A stretch of 64,000 nt of DNA from Tetranychus cinnabarinus (taxonomy: Eukaryota > Arthropoda > Arachnida > Trombidiformes > Tetranychidae), in NCBI GenBank assembly GCA_022266195.1, contig WHVY01000001.1:17856001-17920000 (forward strand), in the 5' to 3' direction. Below are positions 23,501-38,500 of the stretch, one piece after another. Positions within the stretch are counted from its first letter, which is position 1, and every line of letters begins with the position of its first letter. The translations under genes were made by a program, and so were the position numbers. The notes beneath the pieces were generated by a model, which saw only the letters and a list, made by a program, of their open reading frames with translations, was not told the origin of the DNA and made no database searches.

Positions 23501-26500
23501 TTTCATTGGAAAACCTGAACAACAAGTTGAACAAAATTTCACCAAAATATGTAGGTAATGAAGAGTAAAAAATGATCAACAATAACAACAATCAAAAGGC
23601 AATAATCTATACAATCTATACATACATATACATACAATATATAAAGTCAAAGCATCAAATTTTTGCGTCAAGATTTTGGTCGAACTGAGCGGGTTCTAAG
23701 AAAAAAAATGACACAGTGTGAAAGCCCTAATTCAACTACAACGACGAAAAATAAGAAACCTGTCCTCAGAATCTCATGACCTCTGAGAAATTCATGAAAA
23801 TAGAGACTGGGGGAAAAATGTAGAATCCGTATTCAATAACATTGAGAGAGGGGGAAAAACTTTTTTGTTATTCAGGTTGATGGTTGATTGTTGGACCAGG
23901 ATTTTATATAAAACTGTCATCTGAGTAAAGAGTTTAGAAGAGATCAGCTTTTTGCCACCACTTTTTACCGTCTTTCCACCGTCTTTTCACCGTATTGTCC
24001 ACCATATTGTCCAAAACCCAATCCAACACATCCACCAAACCATGATTTAGTTGATTTGGCGTATGTGTTGAATTGGGTGGTGGACAATATGGTGGACAAT
24101 ACGGTGAAAAGACGGTTAGCATGGGCTGTTAAAAGTAACTACGATCAGCCATGATCGCACCAGTATTAATTTAACGAAATTACCATGTCTGCGATTTTAT
24201 TGAGTTTGTCTTTCAGAACTTGATGAACTTTTAGTATACGAAATGTAACCATTTGAGACTTTAAATATAAGTTGAATTTGTTGGTACAGAGGGAAGGAAT
24301 TTGCGATCAGTTATGACCGAAGGCTCCACTTGTCATAATAACCACAATAAAATGTACATGTAAATTAAAGTATCGGGTGTGTGTGTGTGTATAATTTGTT
24401 GACAAAAAGATTCCCAAGTATTGTATCTAACAGTTTAATTCACTGGTTAAGTTAACATCAAATTATTACAATCACTGATTTCATTCATTTCTCATTTACT
24501 TCCAGAATTTTCAAAGGCCAATCAAAGACTCAAAGACAAAGCTAAACATGGATTCCAATGGCTTCAAATGAGTTCAGGACTCAGGACCAACAAAGGCTGA
24601 CATGGATTTTGATTGTTACTGCTGACATGGAAATATGGATTGAATTAAAGGATCAAATTAGCAATCTTATATTTAAGGAATTAGATTAGATTGGTTGTGT
24701 TGCCAAAATTGAATAATCAATCAAAGCCAGCAAAGGTGTTTTGAATACACTTTTTGTGGTGTTCAATCGCTATTGTGATTATTCAAATTTTCAACTTTTC
24801 CATTGATTTTAACCTTTTTTGTGAATCAATGAATAAATAATGATTATAATTGTAATTACAACGTTTGATTGTTGCTCATTTTTCATAAAATGTGTTCAAC
24901 AATCATTCTCACGGTTACATTTATAATAATAGTTAGTCAATCTAGTTAACTCTTGTTACTTCTACTTTTCCCAACTCAACCAGTTTCACTTTTCAACATT
25001 TTACGTTATCTGATACATATGCTGTGTTTAATGACGATTGATTGTTAATTTTTTTCCTTTCACCCACTTTTCATCGCCACTACCACCATCATCATCAATT
25101 GTTGTAGTGATCATCAACACAGTTTCATCATTTTTCCCAAATTAATTTGATTTTTGAGACTCCGTTTGATCCATCTTACTCTTTTGTTTATCGCGAAAAC
25201 AAAGCAAAATGTTAACAATATTGGAATCACAATGATAGTCTATCAACCTGTAAATTGTACGGTACTTTTACATTGAAAACAATACCAACAAACCATCAAA
25301 ATAATTGAACATCATCACTCAACTAACATCCATCTCATGTTTTGTATTCATTATTAACTTTCTAATTTAATTTAAAATCTGAAAAAGATTCATCGAGCTG
25401 TTAAAATTCATTTGTTAACACCTTTTTATTGCAGTTTCATGTTGCCTTCTTTACAATAGTCTAAGTCTTCATTACCATCCTCATCACAACCACTAAGAGT
25501 ATTAACATCATCTGCCATTCAAATCTTAATTTGATTAATTTAAATTTTATTAATTCTCTGATTGTGAAGAGAAAGTGCAGAAATTTAACTTAAAAAAAAC
25601 AACAATAATTGGTCAATTTTTTCAACATATTCAGGTTACTTCCTAATCAAGTCTACTCATTTATTTATTTTTAACTTTGTCTTTTTAACTCTTTTTATTC
25701 TCCTTATTTACTTCTTAATTACAGGTTAATTTGAGTCAATTTGTCTTCTTCATTTGGCCATACATTTTAATCCAAACATGGTCTGAATTTGCTGATGAAT
25801 TTTGCTCGTTCTTATGCACCGGGGCTTAAAAATGAAGTTAAAACCGGTTTCCATTACATTGGATACATATCTTTGAGTTATCGATTCTTGCCTTTTTAAT
25901 GATTTTTAAGTCACAGTGCTAATAAATGAGTGTCAACAGTGACTTAAAAGTGAAGCTACTCATAATTAAGCACCATGCTTGATTGTGCGGAAACACGGTA
26001 GTGCACTTTTAGTAGCACTTGATTGAGTGTTTAAAGTTAATGATTACATTTCCAAGTAAACAGCCATTTCTTAACCCAATCACAAGCCATTCAACAACTG
26101 GTTTAGGATGAATTTTGTAGTTAAACTTTCACCTAATCACTTCAAATTTGTTAAGCTGATCTGTTGCTTTATCGGAAACAATATTTCTGAATTATTTGAC
26201 ATTATTTCCGTTGGTAACATTGAGTTTGATTAAATGAAACCTAATCAACCATTAAATCGCAAATAAGATGATCAAATGGTCATCAATTGAGCTCACATTG
26301 ACAAAGAGGTTAACATTTGAAAGGTAACAATCAAAAGTGAAAACCTGTTAATGAACACAAATTAAAGTTAATCACGTTTATTCATTTCATGGCAAAAATA
26401 TTGTTTTAATAATATTAATCTTGTTCACAAACAAAACACATTATTTGATTATCACCATATTGATACAACACCTGATCAGGCTAATTCTTATACCAATATT

Positions 26501-29500
26501 GTTGTTATTATAAAATTTTGTGATTTGCATTTTGATCAATAGTTGATACTGAATAACATTTCATTTCAATCTTTAAAATTATAATCATTTCAATAATTTC
26601 ACCTTTTCCATTTCAGATACATTCGCATCTCAATTAGATTCACCAATCAAAGATTATGGATTGAATAATGAGCTTACACATTGATGAAGATTTTGTTGCA
26701 TTTGCTTTATTTTCTTGATTTTAATTCAACTTTCTATTATTTTACGATTAACAGGAAGATGCTTTCCTCCCAATAACTGTTTATGTACAAGATGTCAACG
26801 ATCATGCACCAGAATTTCAAAATGTCCCATATTATTTGGAGGTTGACGAGGTGAGTTTATTTAATGAACCTTCTTATAGCTAATAACAACAAATGTTCAA
26901 TTTACAATGGTGTCTAAGGCAGTAAACTGGCGAGTAAAAAGTAATAAATGCAAAAAAAAGGTGAAATTTCAGGTTCACTTTGTGCCTTTACCAGGCTTTA
27001 GGTTTGATCAAAGTGAGCTATCAATGAATGAACAGTCTGGTTCTTCAGTTTCATTGACTGTTTCAACTGAATATTACTTGTTACCTCAAAGATGTTTCTT
27101 TCATGATTATAACCATTTTCAACATGTTCAGTGATCATTTTCACTTAACCTTTTCATTTTCAATAATAACTGATTGTTATCAAGTGTATAAATTAGACAA
27201 AAGGAGCAACAAGAAAACCATTATGATAATGTTATATATGATTTTGATGTAGTTGACAAAAAGATGGTTGCAGCCATTGGAACAAGTGAAAACATCCGAC
27301 AGTCAACATTGTCAAAAATTGTTTACACTGTTGACATTTAGTTTACCCAAAAAAATATCATTTTCTAGCCTGAGAATTTTCTTGTCACTTTTCATTGAAT
27401 CTCAATCATAATGACAAAGGTTAACCTTTTTTTGCTCCAAGATCAAACACTAGATTTTTAATGCAATTGACAAACAATCCTTGTTAATGTTTTACCTGAA
27501 CATTTGATGTGATATTAATGCTTCATCCTTTACCTCAACCATTAAACTAATCAATATCTTTTACGTTACAGCTTACACCGGTTGGATTAACCATCTTTCG
27601 TGGTATCCATGCAATTGATAAAGACAAACCAAATACTGCCAATTCTGATATAACTTATTCAATTGTGGTATGTAATGCTGGATTAAACCACAAACAGGCT
27701 TTCATCACAGATCTTAATGGCAACCAAATAAGTCAAGTTAGCCAAGTTAGACCAATTTCAAATAAATCCTGAAGTAACAAAGTTTCCCGTTGACTTTCCA
27801 TTGACAATGAAAAAATGATCCATTCAAGTTGCAAGATTTATCGATAGATAAAGATAACAAATCAGGAAATAAAGCTCACCATGTTTTACTGGAACCATCA
27901 GGAACCGAAACAGTTAATGAAGCAAAAATAATGCTTTAAATGGCTATTAACTGATGCATATTGAATACTTGGCAACAGTTTTGATATTTACATTTAAAGC
28001 ATTATTTTTGAATCTTTTTCAATTTTACTCAATGACAAGCCAAAACTGAGCTGTTTTTTTCTCGCTTATTATCGGTTGATAATTGTAATCAGCTTCAACC
28101 GTCAATATATAATCCAAAATCAATGAAACCATTACGATATTTAAATATTGACTTAAACACAATTTGAGAAACATCTTTTCTGGGTTATCGTTTTGTTCAT
28201 TTGTTTCACTTAATTGTTGTCCAATAATAGTTTTATAATTTTCATTTCCAACTAACTCAACCAATATAAATATGTTCAAGCAGAGATAAATTTTGAGGTC
28301 AATGAATTGATAGATTTGTAAATTACTGCAATACAAATTGATAGTATTGAAAATAATGACAGTTAACTCTTAACAACAACATCTCACCAAAATTAAGTAA
28401 CCATATATGCTGATAATACAATTTGATATTATTGTACTGATGCTGCTGATTAATCATGTTGCTACTTATATTTAGATATTTTATATTATTTAATAATAAT
28501 AACTTGTTGAAAATAATTGTAATGAATCAACAGATCATCAACAACAATCTGATTTACAGTTGTTTGTTATCAGGTTATGAGATGGTAACAACGGCCAGAA
28601 AAAACAACAACAACAATTGCATTAACAAACTTGTTCTCACAATTGAATCCTCAATACAATCAATATCAATGTGTCAAATTTAACAAAAAATAGTTATTAT
28701 TAACCATCCAAAGGCTGAGACAATAAAGATAATTGTCAAGCTACTCTAATCAATACAATTCACGATTCAAATTAATATAAGAAGACATCCTTGGTTAACC
28801 AATTTATCAACCATTAATATTGTACAAAATATTGTTTTTATCCAAACTGTTTCTATTCCTGGTTCATTTTCTGGTTCATTTTCTGGTTCATTTTGGGTTT
28901 CATTTTGGTTTAATTTGGTTTTAACTTGACTTCAAATTGGTCACTTTAATGATTTAATTCGTGATACCAAATGTAACTCATCAATTGTTGGAATTGATTG
29001 TTTGCTTTATTGGTTAATGAAAACCAAAGTCTTTCAATCCTTTCCAACCCAATTTACCTTTCCATCAAATCTGGTATCATTTAATGGTCACAATTGTCTA
29101 TCATGAAAATGTTGATAATTAAATGATCAAAACCTAATTCAACTCTCAGTCTACAAGTCAACTAATTTTTGTCTCTTTTCAATTTCTAACCATTTTTTTA
29201 TTATTCAGGGTGGAAATGAGAACAATTCATTTATATTATCTGATCCTATCGAAGGAATTCTAGTTGTCAATAAAGCTCTTGATTATGATCATGGAATACG
29301 CGAGTTCAAAATTCAAATTCAAGCCTCGGTAAGTGAACAGTTAATACCGATTGCTATCAATTTTAAATCATCAGTATAACAATAACCAGCTCCTATTCAT
29401 TGTCAAGTTTAATGTATAACATAAAGGGGCTTACGATTTGTCTTTATTTGTTATCCAACAAATCATCTTAATCACTATTATTATAATAAACTGATTGTCA

Positions 29501-32500
29501 TTAATTTGAGCGCAACAAAAAATATTTATCATTCAAGTTTAATCTAAAAGTCAAAATACAAATTATCTCATTTAACCGTTCATTTATTAATCATTTGCGT
29601 GTTTATTAGTTAAATCAAAAGCTCAAATATAAAATTTCTCACAATGCCATCTCTTGCTATTTTCATTAACCAACATAAACAGCCTTACTTTAACCATTTT
29701 AAAGTTGATTGTTGGTTAGACCAAAACTGATTAACCATTTTTACAGAAAATAAACTAATAAATTGATCTATTAACTTTTGACAAGTTAATCATTAAATTG
29801 CGTGGTTTAGAGTCAAGTTCAGCCATCACTAGACAATCAAATAATGATTATTACCATGAACGGTTAAAATGTATTTTCTTGTTTTCCAACAATTACAATC
29901 TATTTAACCAAAGTGTTGATTAACTGTTGAAGAAGGAAATTAATTTAATGGAAAGAGATTACGAAATGATTAAGAATTTAAAAAAGAATCAAAGAGTTAA
30001 CATTGGCCTTAATACTGACCCTTTACCTTGACCATAACTGTTAACCAAATGACTGATTGACTCTTGTCTTTTAACCAGGATCACGGAGATCCCATTAGCT
30101 TATCCCAGGTAACAACAATGACAATCAGGGTTAAAGACGCTGACGATCAGAATCCAGTTTTCACTCAAGAGGTTTACAAAGCAAGTGTTTCAGAGACACC
30201 AACAATTACGGTAAGAATTTTAATTTAAATTGTAAATTTATCACTGATTGTCATCAATGTTTAATCATCTGATGATCAATTGATCAATGGCAACCGTTAC
30301 AAAAAACACGGCAAAAATCAAACATCACGATCCATTTAATCGTCAATCTTTGCTCTTCTCATAAATAATGATTTACATTTAAATATTGATGTTAATCATC
30401 GCCATCACCATGATAATCATCATTAGGAAAGATTTAATGGTCGATTAGTATTTAGTGTTGACTAAACGATACTTTAAATTGTAATCAATTGATAATTTTT
30501 TACTTCAATTTTCCTTCAGACTTCAACTGATTAACATGTAAATCAATACAGAAATGAAAGTTGATTCTATTTTTACAAATTTTCACGATTCTTCCAATTT
30601 CACCAAATTAGATTTATAACCATCAGTGATTTAGCCAATTGGTGAACATAAAAAATGTCAATGAAAGACATTTTCTGTCAACATTGCCATTCAAATTGCC
30701 TTAAATTGTAAACCCAAAAAATTGGTTATTCAACCTGATATTAGGTCTTGTCATTGCTGTTAAAAATATGATCTCATTTTTTTAACCAATACCTTGATTT
30801 GCATGATAAATAGACCTGTAAAACTGTAACCTTTCAATCGATATTTTTGTCAATCTAAATTGTGATTAAGGCCTAGATGCTAATTTTAAGATTAAATCAA
30901 AATCCAACCTTAAAATCAAATCACTCAGCCCTAAACAAATAGTTGAAAGGACAACATTTTGGTATCAATCTATGAATCGATGAATCGATAAATCGTTTAA
31001 AAGATGAACACTTTTATTAAACAATTAATTACTTCAATTGAAATATAAAACAATAGTTTATTGTTGAGACAATTTTTGTATCTTTGATTGTTCAATTGCA
31101 TCTTGTATTGTTTCAAAGCCTTAATTTAACCAACATTTTTTTCACCAATCACTATTGTACTTAATATACCTTATTGTTTACTAATTGTTGATTCATTGTT
31201 TGCCGTTGATTCAAGACAATCAATCTTAATTCATCATCAGAGCTTTATTTCAATTTAATTTGTAAATAATTACACAAACAAACCTAAAGTATCTTAATCA
31301 TAACAGTCTAGATTGAACCCAAATTTTAACCAGTTTCAATGAGAGGTCAGACAAATTGTCAAATGATACTTTAACCATTAAACCATTGAAATTGTCTCAA
31401 TCCTTTTTTAGGTTTTAATAATTTGAATTATCAAGGTTTCAGATGAAATTTTGTTCAATTTAGATTCTCGCTTCTCTTCAACATCGTTTAATTGGGTCAA
31501 TCAGTCAATCATCAAAGTGTTGATTAGAAGTGTAAATCTCATCATTGAACCTTGTTTACACTTAAATACATGTTATTTCAATGCAAAAACCATGTTAATC
31601 CCTCCATGACTTTGACTTTAAATTTGACCTTTTTTCCCAATTCCAAGCTCCTCTAATCGTAGTGAAAATATTTTAATCAAATTTACTTTAAGCCTTTTGA
31701 AAAAATATTATTTAATAAAAATCACTTGACATATGATTAGTAAATGAATGATTAACGAGTGAATCATGGTTAAGTCCATCTTGTAACTTGTTTGTTATTT
31801 TCACATTTAACCAGTTTTTTAAACAAAAACCAGAAACCATTGAATTGAAATTTTCAGGTTTTCACTTTTACTAGCCTTAACCAGGCCACTTTCACCCGTA
31901 AAGACGATCCTTTACAGGTTAACATTGAAACATTTTACAATCGCAAACAATATCAGAATTAAAAGTGAAATCAGAAAAGAGGGAAAAGATGATTAGCAGA
32001 TGAGTTACAATTACAAGTTCAAGATGAACCATTTTTGCATTAATCAATCACCTCAAGGCTGGGAGTGTTTATAAATACTTGACCGATGATTTAAGTTGAT
32101 TAGGATTAACCAGAACACAAATTTACCAAAACAAAAGGATTTACTAATAAAGCAATTAATTTTGGATCAATTAGATGTTCAACAATACAACCATTAAAAT
32201 GACCATAACCATAGTTAACCAGTTTTTTCAATCTAATAACCAGATTCGTGAAGGTTTACAAACCTTTGCACTTGATGTTAATGTAAATTGTAAATATGAT
32301 TAAACATGGCAAGTTAACAATTCAAATTGTGAAGATGAAAGTGCAATTTAAAACATCAATTAGATTATTTTATTAAACAAAAGGTTGAATTAATGTTTTC
32401 GTACAAACTTGAAAGTCTCAATTCAAGTCTCATTTCAAGTCTCATCTCTTAATTTTTACGTTGACACCTATTTTGTTACAATCCTAATCCTAATCATCAT

Positions 32501-35500
32501 TAACAATCAACAATTTCCTTCCGTGATTAACTCATTTGTCAATTAACATTATTCCAAGTTTCCGGTTAATTAACTAGCCTTGCCCTTTAATTTTGCTTCA
32601 ATTAAAAGCGTAATTGTTTGAAAATTGAAAATTAAAATTGAAATGAAATTTTGATTCAAAATTTTGGGTTAACCAGGACTGTACAAGATGGACAACAATG
32701 TTTTGCTTTAATAAGTTACATTTGATAATTGTCTTAAATCAAGAGCAACTTAATTAGCGATTAAAACATCTGATGAAGAAAATTAAAACCACTAAATATT
32801 ACATTGATGTGATTTTATCATCAATAACAACATTAAACAGTTTATGGTTTAATCATTCAACCTTTTCCAATCCTAATCCAGTTACTCAGCTTTCAATCCT
32901 TTATCTTTGCTCTAGTTTTGTTCATAATCTGTTTCAACTTGAATTTACACTTTCAATACATGAGACAATTTAATTCAGTTTGATTCAATATCGTTTCAAT
33001 CACAGAAAGGGAAAACCAAAAGATATTTATCAATGAAATACTTGAAATGGATGGTTCAAGTCAACCTTTGATAATTCACTTTTCAGTAAATCAGTTTATC
33101 ATTATGTTTTTGTGATTTAATTAACCATATTGAAGTCGCTCTGATTTACCAAATGAAATTATCGAAGGTTTTAACTTCAATTTTATTTCTATTGATCAGC
33201 ATTTTGAGCTAAATTGAGTGATAATCACTTGAATTGTTTAGGAATTTAATTGAACCCACTCTTAAAGAAAAACGTAATTAGACTTGTATTGCTGTTAATT
33301 TCTGGTTAACAGTTTTGCCTCTTTTGGTGAAAAGACTTTGTCAAATTATTCAAATTGACAGTTGATTTAAATTGATTTATTGATTATGATTTAATCACGT
33401 AATAAGACCAATAATGGTAACGAGGCTGTTTGTTATTAGCTGAAAATGATTAGTATTTAATCAACTTTAATCAGCTCAAAGTCAGAATATAAAACTGAGC
33501 AGAAAAAAAATAACATTATTTTTCCTGTTAAACCGGTCAAATGATGTTTACTTGAACAGCATTTTGAACAACAGTAACAATCGTAATCATCTTGAAAATG
33601 TTAATTTACAAATAAATGGTTAACTCTAATTGTTATCATATATTTATGATCAGATTCCATTGAAATAGAGTTATGATGTTCATTTAAGGTCATTTCATCA
33701 ATTGTATCACCAAATCTCGGAGTAATCATAATATTAAATGGTTTAACCTTGATTAACCAGTTTAGTCTTATCCATAAATCTGGTTATTTGCTATTAACTG
33801 GTTCAACATTCAATTGTACAATATCTTCAATTGTCCTTTTCATTGCCAGCTTGACATTAATGTCATTTAATAATCGCTAAATGACTATTTTGGTGAATTA
33901 TAAGCTTTTTTGAGGAAAAAATGTGATTTAATGTAAAAGTAAATTTTCAATTCAATTTGGTTTTGGTGAAATAAGGTGTGAAGCTTGTTAGACAGTTTAA
34001 ATTGAATCTTTTTCAAATGTTGATCGCAATTGATCCGATTTGTATAATCATTATTAGATTTAGGTTTGATTGCTTTCCATTTGAATAACATTACCATATC
34101 TAATCAACATCATTGAATCAAACTGTCAATATACATTATTTGTTGATCATCATATTGATAGGTTGATTAAATTAAAATACAAAAACCATTAAAATGATAC
34201 ATTTCATCGGTTGAATTTGTTTCAACCAATGTTTCTGTTTTCATCGAAAGACCAACTGTTGATATGAAAACGTCAATAGCTTATAGATTTCAAGGTAAAT
34301 TAGAGTATCATATGAATAATTAATCAAATGGATATTAATTTCGTTTAAGATGATTAAATTTTAAGTTGTGTATAAATGAAAAAATGAATGAGCTGTAGCG
34401 ATTAAGTCGATGAGATGCAAGAAACTGGGCAACACTTGATTGATAAACGTTGAATTGAGTGCAAATTAAAAGCTAACAGCTAGAAAATGAACTTGATCAG
34501 GAAGAAGATTCAGATTCTTTTAATTGGTTCAATCACAGTTTCACTTTCAATTCAATCACTGATCAAAATTCAGTCTTTCAAGCAAATAGCTGATTTCCTT
34601 GAGCTATACATTGTAAAACAGGTAGTTATACATATTGACTGCAAGTAACCACAATCGATTTTAACTGCTTATTTACAAATTGTGATGGTACAGTCCAACT
34701 TAAAGATGAATATTCAACAAACTAGCAATTAAATCAGAAACATTCAATATAAAATCCAATGCAATGTATAATGGCAAAGTAGAGCTGTAATCCAAATTAC
34801 AGTAATCAGTGAATTCAACCAATCCAGCCAGATATTCTCGTCTCTTTTGGCTACTTGAAGTCAATCACAATTGAAGTTGTCAACAAATTAATAATTAAGA
34901 AACTGAGAAGATGAATTAAAATGTAAATTCAATTAAATAGACTTCAATTTTGCTGCAAAATGTGACTTTAATTGAAAGGTGAAACAATGGGAAACGGTTT
35001 CTCTGACAACCATTAGTAGACCGCTAAATTTGATTTGATTGACAAATTTGCATTTCCAGTTACAACTAATGACTTTGATTGTCCAGCAATTAACTTGCGG
35101 TAAATTGCAAGTTAAATATAAGCTGAGAAATTAAAATGTAACTCTTTTCACGGTTTACTAAGCTTTCATGAAACTAGTTTCATCGATTGTTGTTTCACTG
35201 ATTGACAATATTTTCAATCATCTTTGTTTCTTGTTTTTAATCAAAAACCCTTTCATTTAAACAATTTCAATACCTTTTCTCATCTCACATTCACTTTAAT
35301 CTCCAATTTTCTCATCATTTATTAGAAAATTTTACAGTAAATGAGGAATCTGTCTTCACCAACAATTCAATTATTTTTAAATAAAATTTAATGATTATAA
35401 TAATGATGATAATTCATATTTTTATGATCAACTGTCAAAGAGACTTGTTTTTCCATCACAATTGGACCCTTTTTTCTGGTTATTTAACTCCTACCGTTTG

Positions 35501-38500
35501 ACCTTAATTTCAAATTTAATAAAGTTACTGCTCTCACGAACAATCAATTTATCTCATTACTATTAAATTTTGGCTTCACTATTCATATTAAAATGTATTA
35601 TTAGTATTTTCTGCTTACACTAATGATAATAAAATAACAAAAGATTCAAGTCAGGAAGAAAGATTTATTTTAATCAAGTTTAATGGGTAATTGAATAAAT
35701 CAGCAAATCCTTCAATATTGACTAGAGCTTTTTTTAAAATGTAATACATCAATACTTGACCATCATCACCATCAACTGTTATAAAAATGACCAACAACCG
35801 CGTATGATGAAATGCAATTGAAGCTTATTACTGTCAATTGAATGGAGAAATAGTAATTGTTGAAATGATCAAACGATTACAAATTAACATTCACAGTTAA
35901 ATTGATTGTTTAATTGTGCAACTCAACACTTTCAATCAATTGGTGTTTACACAAATCGACTCATTGATTAGAGCTGATGAACAGTCAAGAAGATAATCAA
36001 ATTATTGAATAATAATTATATTGAAACACTTTGTTACAAATAAAAATAGTTACTTTGATAACAATTTTCATTTGTATTTCCAGTAAATGTTTACCAGCAG
36101 TCACTAAGATTGCTTGTGAACCAGAAAATTTGTAAGCTCAAAATTGATGATTACTAGAGCCAAGTGTTGGTATTCAAAAAGTGTTAACAATTTTTACAAT
36201 ATTATTGTTATCATTGGTAACAATTTGATAACCATCTTGAATCAATATTTGGGTTCCATCTTGATTATGTTATCTTCACCATCTTCTTCCTTATTCCGTT
36301 CGGAAAAACGTTATCCATTTCATAATAACACGAATGTTTAGCCAGAAATCGTTGAGCGTGTAAAGTCAAGCCACGCGTTTCAATGCAACAATATTATAAG
36401 ACTTTGAAGGTAAAAAAGTGGCTCCAGCGATAATAGTGATGAACAGAATGAAAGAGATGACAGTTAAAGGCTATAAGGTGATGATGATGATGAAGATATT
36501 ATGGCCTTAGAGGAACATTGCACTTCGTCTTTAAGATTAGCAATTTACCAAAAAATGAGGAAAAAAACAAGAGTAACCTGAAAGAAAAGACAGAAACGTA
36601 AATATTGTAGTCAATTTAAAAAAGGATGAAAGGTGAGGGAGAGAGTTAGTGAGAGGTTATACATATAATTGGATCAAATGCTGATGATAAAAAAGCTCAG
36701 GTTAAAGTTCCGGTATCGAGTTGCAACTTGGCAAAGATACAATTGCTACAGTAAACACAATTTTTGTCATTCCGTCAACAATTTAAGAGAAGAAGGAAAA
36801 CAACGTTAAAAGAGTAACAAAATCTTACACTTCTTTATAATCATCATCCGGATCAACATCACCATGTAATATGAATCCATCTCACGCAATCTTTCATTAC
36901 CTTGAATGTTTCATCTTTTTGTTTTCAATGAAACACTTTTCCTTTCATGTAAAATATACAACAAAATATACATTAATATTGGGTAAAAATCATCTTCATG
37001 TAATGATTAACTTAATATTTTTTCAGCTCAAATAGACACTTGTTTTACCATTGAACCCAATCATTGTCATCATTCATCTATTCACTCTTTTAACGATATT
37101 AAAGTCATTAATAACAATGATTGTATCAAGAAAATATCATTATCATTAAAACTACGTGTGCGCATTTTAATTGTAACAATTAGATGAATATATTAACAAT
37201 AACTACAAAGCATTTGACTGTTTAATAATGAACAAATTAATCTACTCATGTTTTCTGTCACATTTTTAAAGATTTATAGTTGTTATTGAAGGCAAGTTTC
37301 TTCAACAATACAAATTAGCAAATTGTCTCATTTTTCAAATAACTCATCTCATCCCTATTAAATGACAATGCAACAAGAGATTCAATTATTTGAGGTAAAT
37401 AATTCAAGTTTATTGCTTTTCCCTGAATTCTGGTGATTGACTCAAGTTGAGGATAAATGAAAAGGTTGATATTGTTCATTCAATGGTCATTATCACTTGT
37501 TCATTTTAGCTAAACATTGCTAATTAACACAGCAATATCATTATCAACAGGCTCATGATCATGATTGATTCCATTAGCAAGATTCATTGCCTCAACGAGG
37601 TCAAGATAAACTTCATTTCGTTGATAATGGGCGCGGGAAGAGCGAGAAAGAGTAAGAGTCAGGTCAATTTGCTGTTTATGAGAATGAAAATGATGTACAT
37701 CATGATGATCATCATTTGTTACGGAAAACATTTCCATATTCCTGTAGCTAATTTATTGAAAACATTGGCATAACTTGAATATTACAATCGTGCTAATAAT
37801 TTTCACTCCTTTCTGCTTTTCTGACTAATATTATAATAATTAGGATTAGTGATGTTTTTAATTTGAGCTGAACAAAAACTGGATTTACCTGCTGTTAACA
37901 GTAAACCTTTAGTTAAATTTGATTTAGTTAAAGGAAGATGGTTTTGTTTAATAATTTCTCCTTTCTTCTTCTTCTTCTCCGTCTTCAGCAATACAATTAG
38001 TGGATTGATTGTGATTTCAACTCGTTTTGTAAGGGTCATCATCATGAACACGGGTTGACCTAGAAAACAAAAGATGAAATTATTAATCTTAATTGTCAGT
38101 AAACATAAAGCACATTTGAATCATGATTTAACAAGCAATATATATTAAGCAGAACAACAAAAAAGTTAATTACAATGCTCAATTTATATTTACCAATACA
38201 TCTTTTCATCCAACTGTGAGGCCTTAACAAAATTTATTTATATTGCCTGTAAAGAAATAAAAGAAAAAATTAGAATCAAAATTGTAACGTAGTTTTCACT
38301 ATCTTGTTCAACCTGGAACCATTTAATCAAGTCAATGATACCGACAATGATGATAATTGAATCAATTGTGTTAACCTAATTGATTGGTTAACAAAAAGAT
38401 ATTCACTTTCAATAGTTTAACCAAAAGGATAGATCGCAATTTGAACCTAAACTTTAAAGAGTGTATTGAATTACACAGAGTGAAAATGAATTGTTGTAAG

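Larger units (their letters stand above)
20950..26754 (+). other. Cadherin intron 5 (5.8 kb)
   Basis: This long AT-rich intron contains a short (TTAG)n run at 23361-23383, the 139-bp hairpin at 23978-24116, and a (GT)7 at 24377-24390. Small open frames (for example 22869-23111 minus and 21777-21966) show no recognisable motif. Confidence 0.55.

Noticed and set aside
28025..28336. 103-codon minus-strand open frame in cadherin intron 7
   Set aside because: No recognisable domain or codon-use signal; considered chance.
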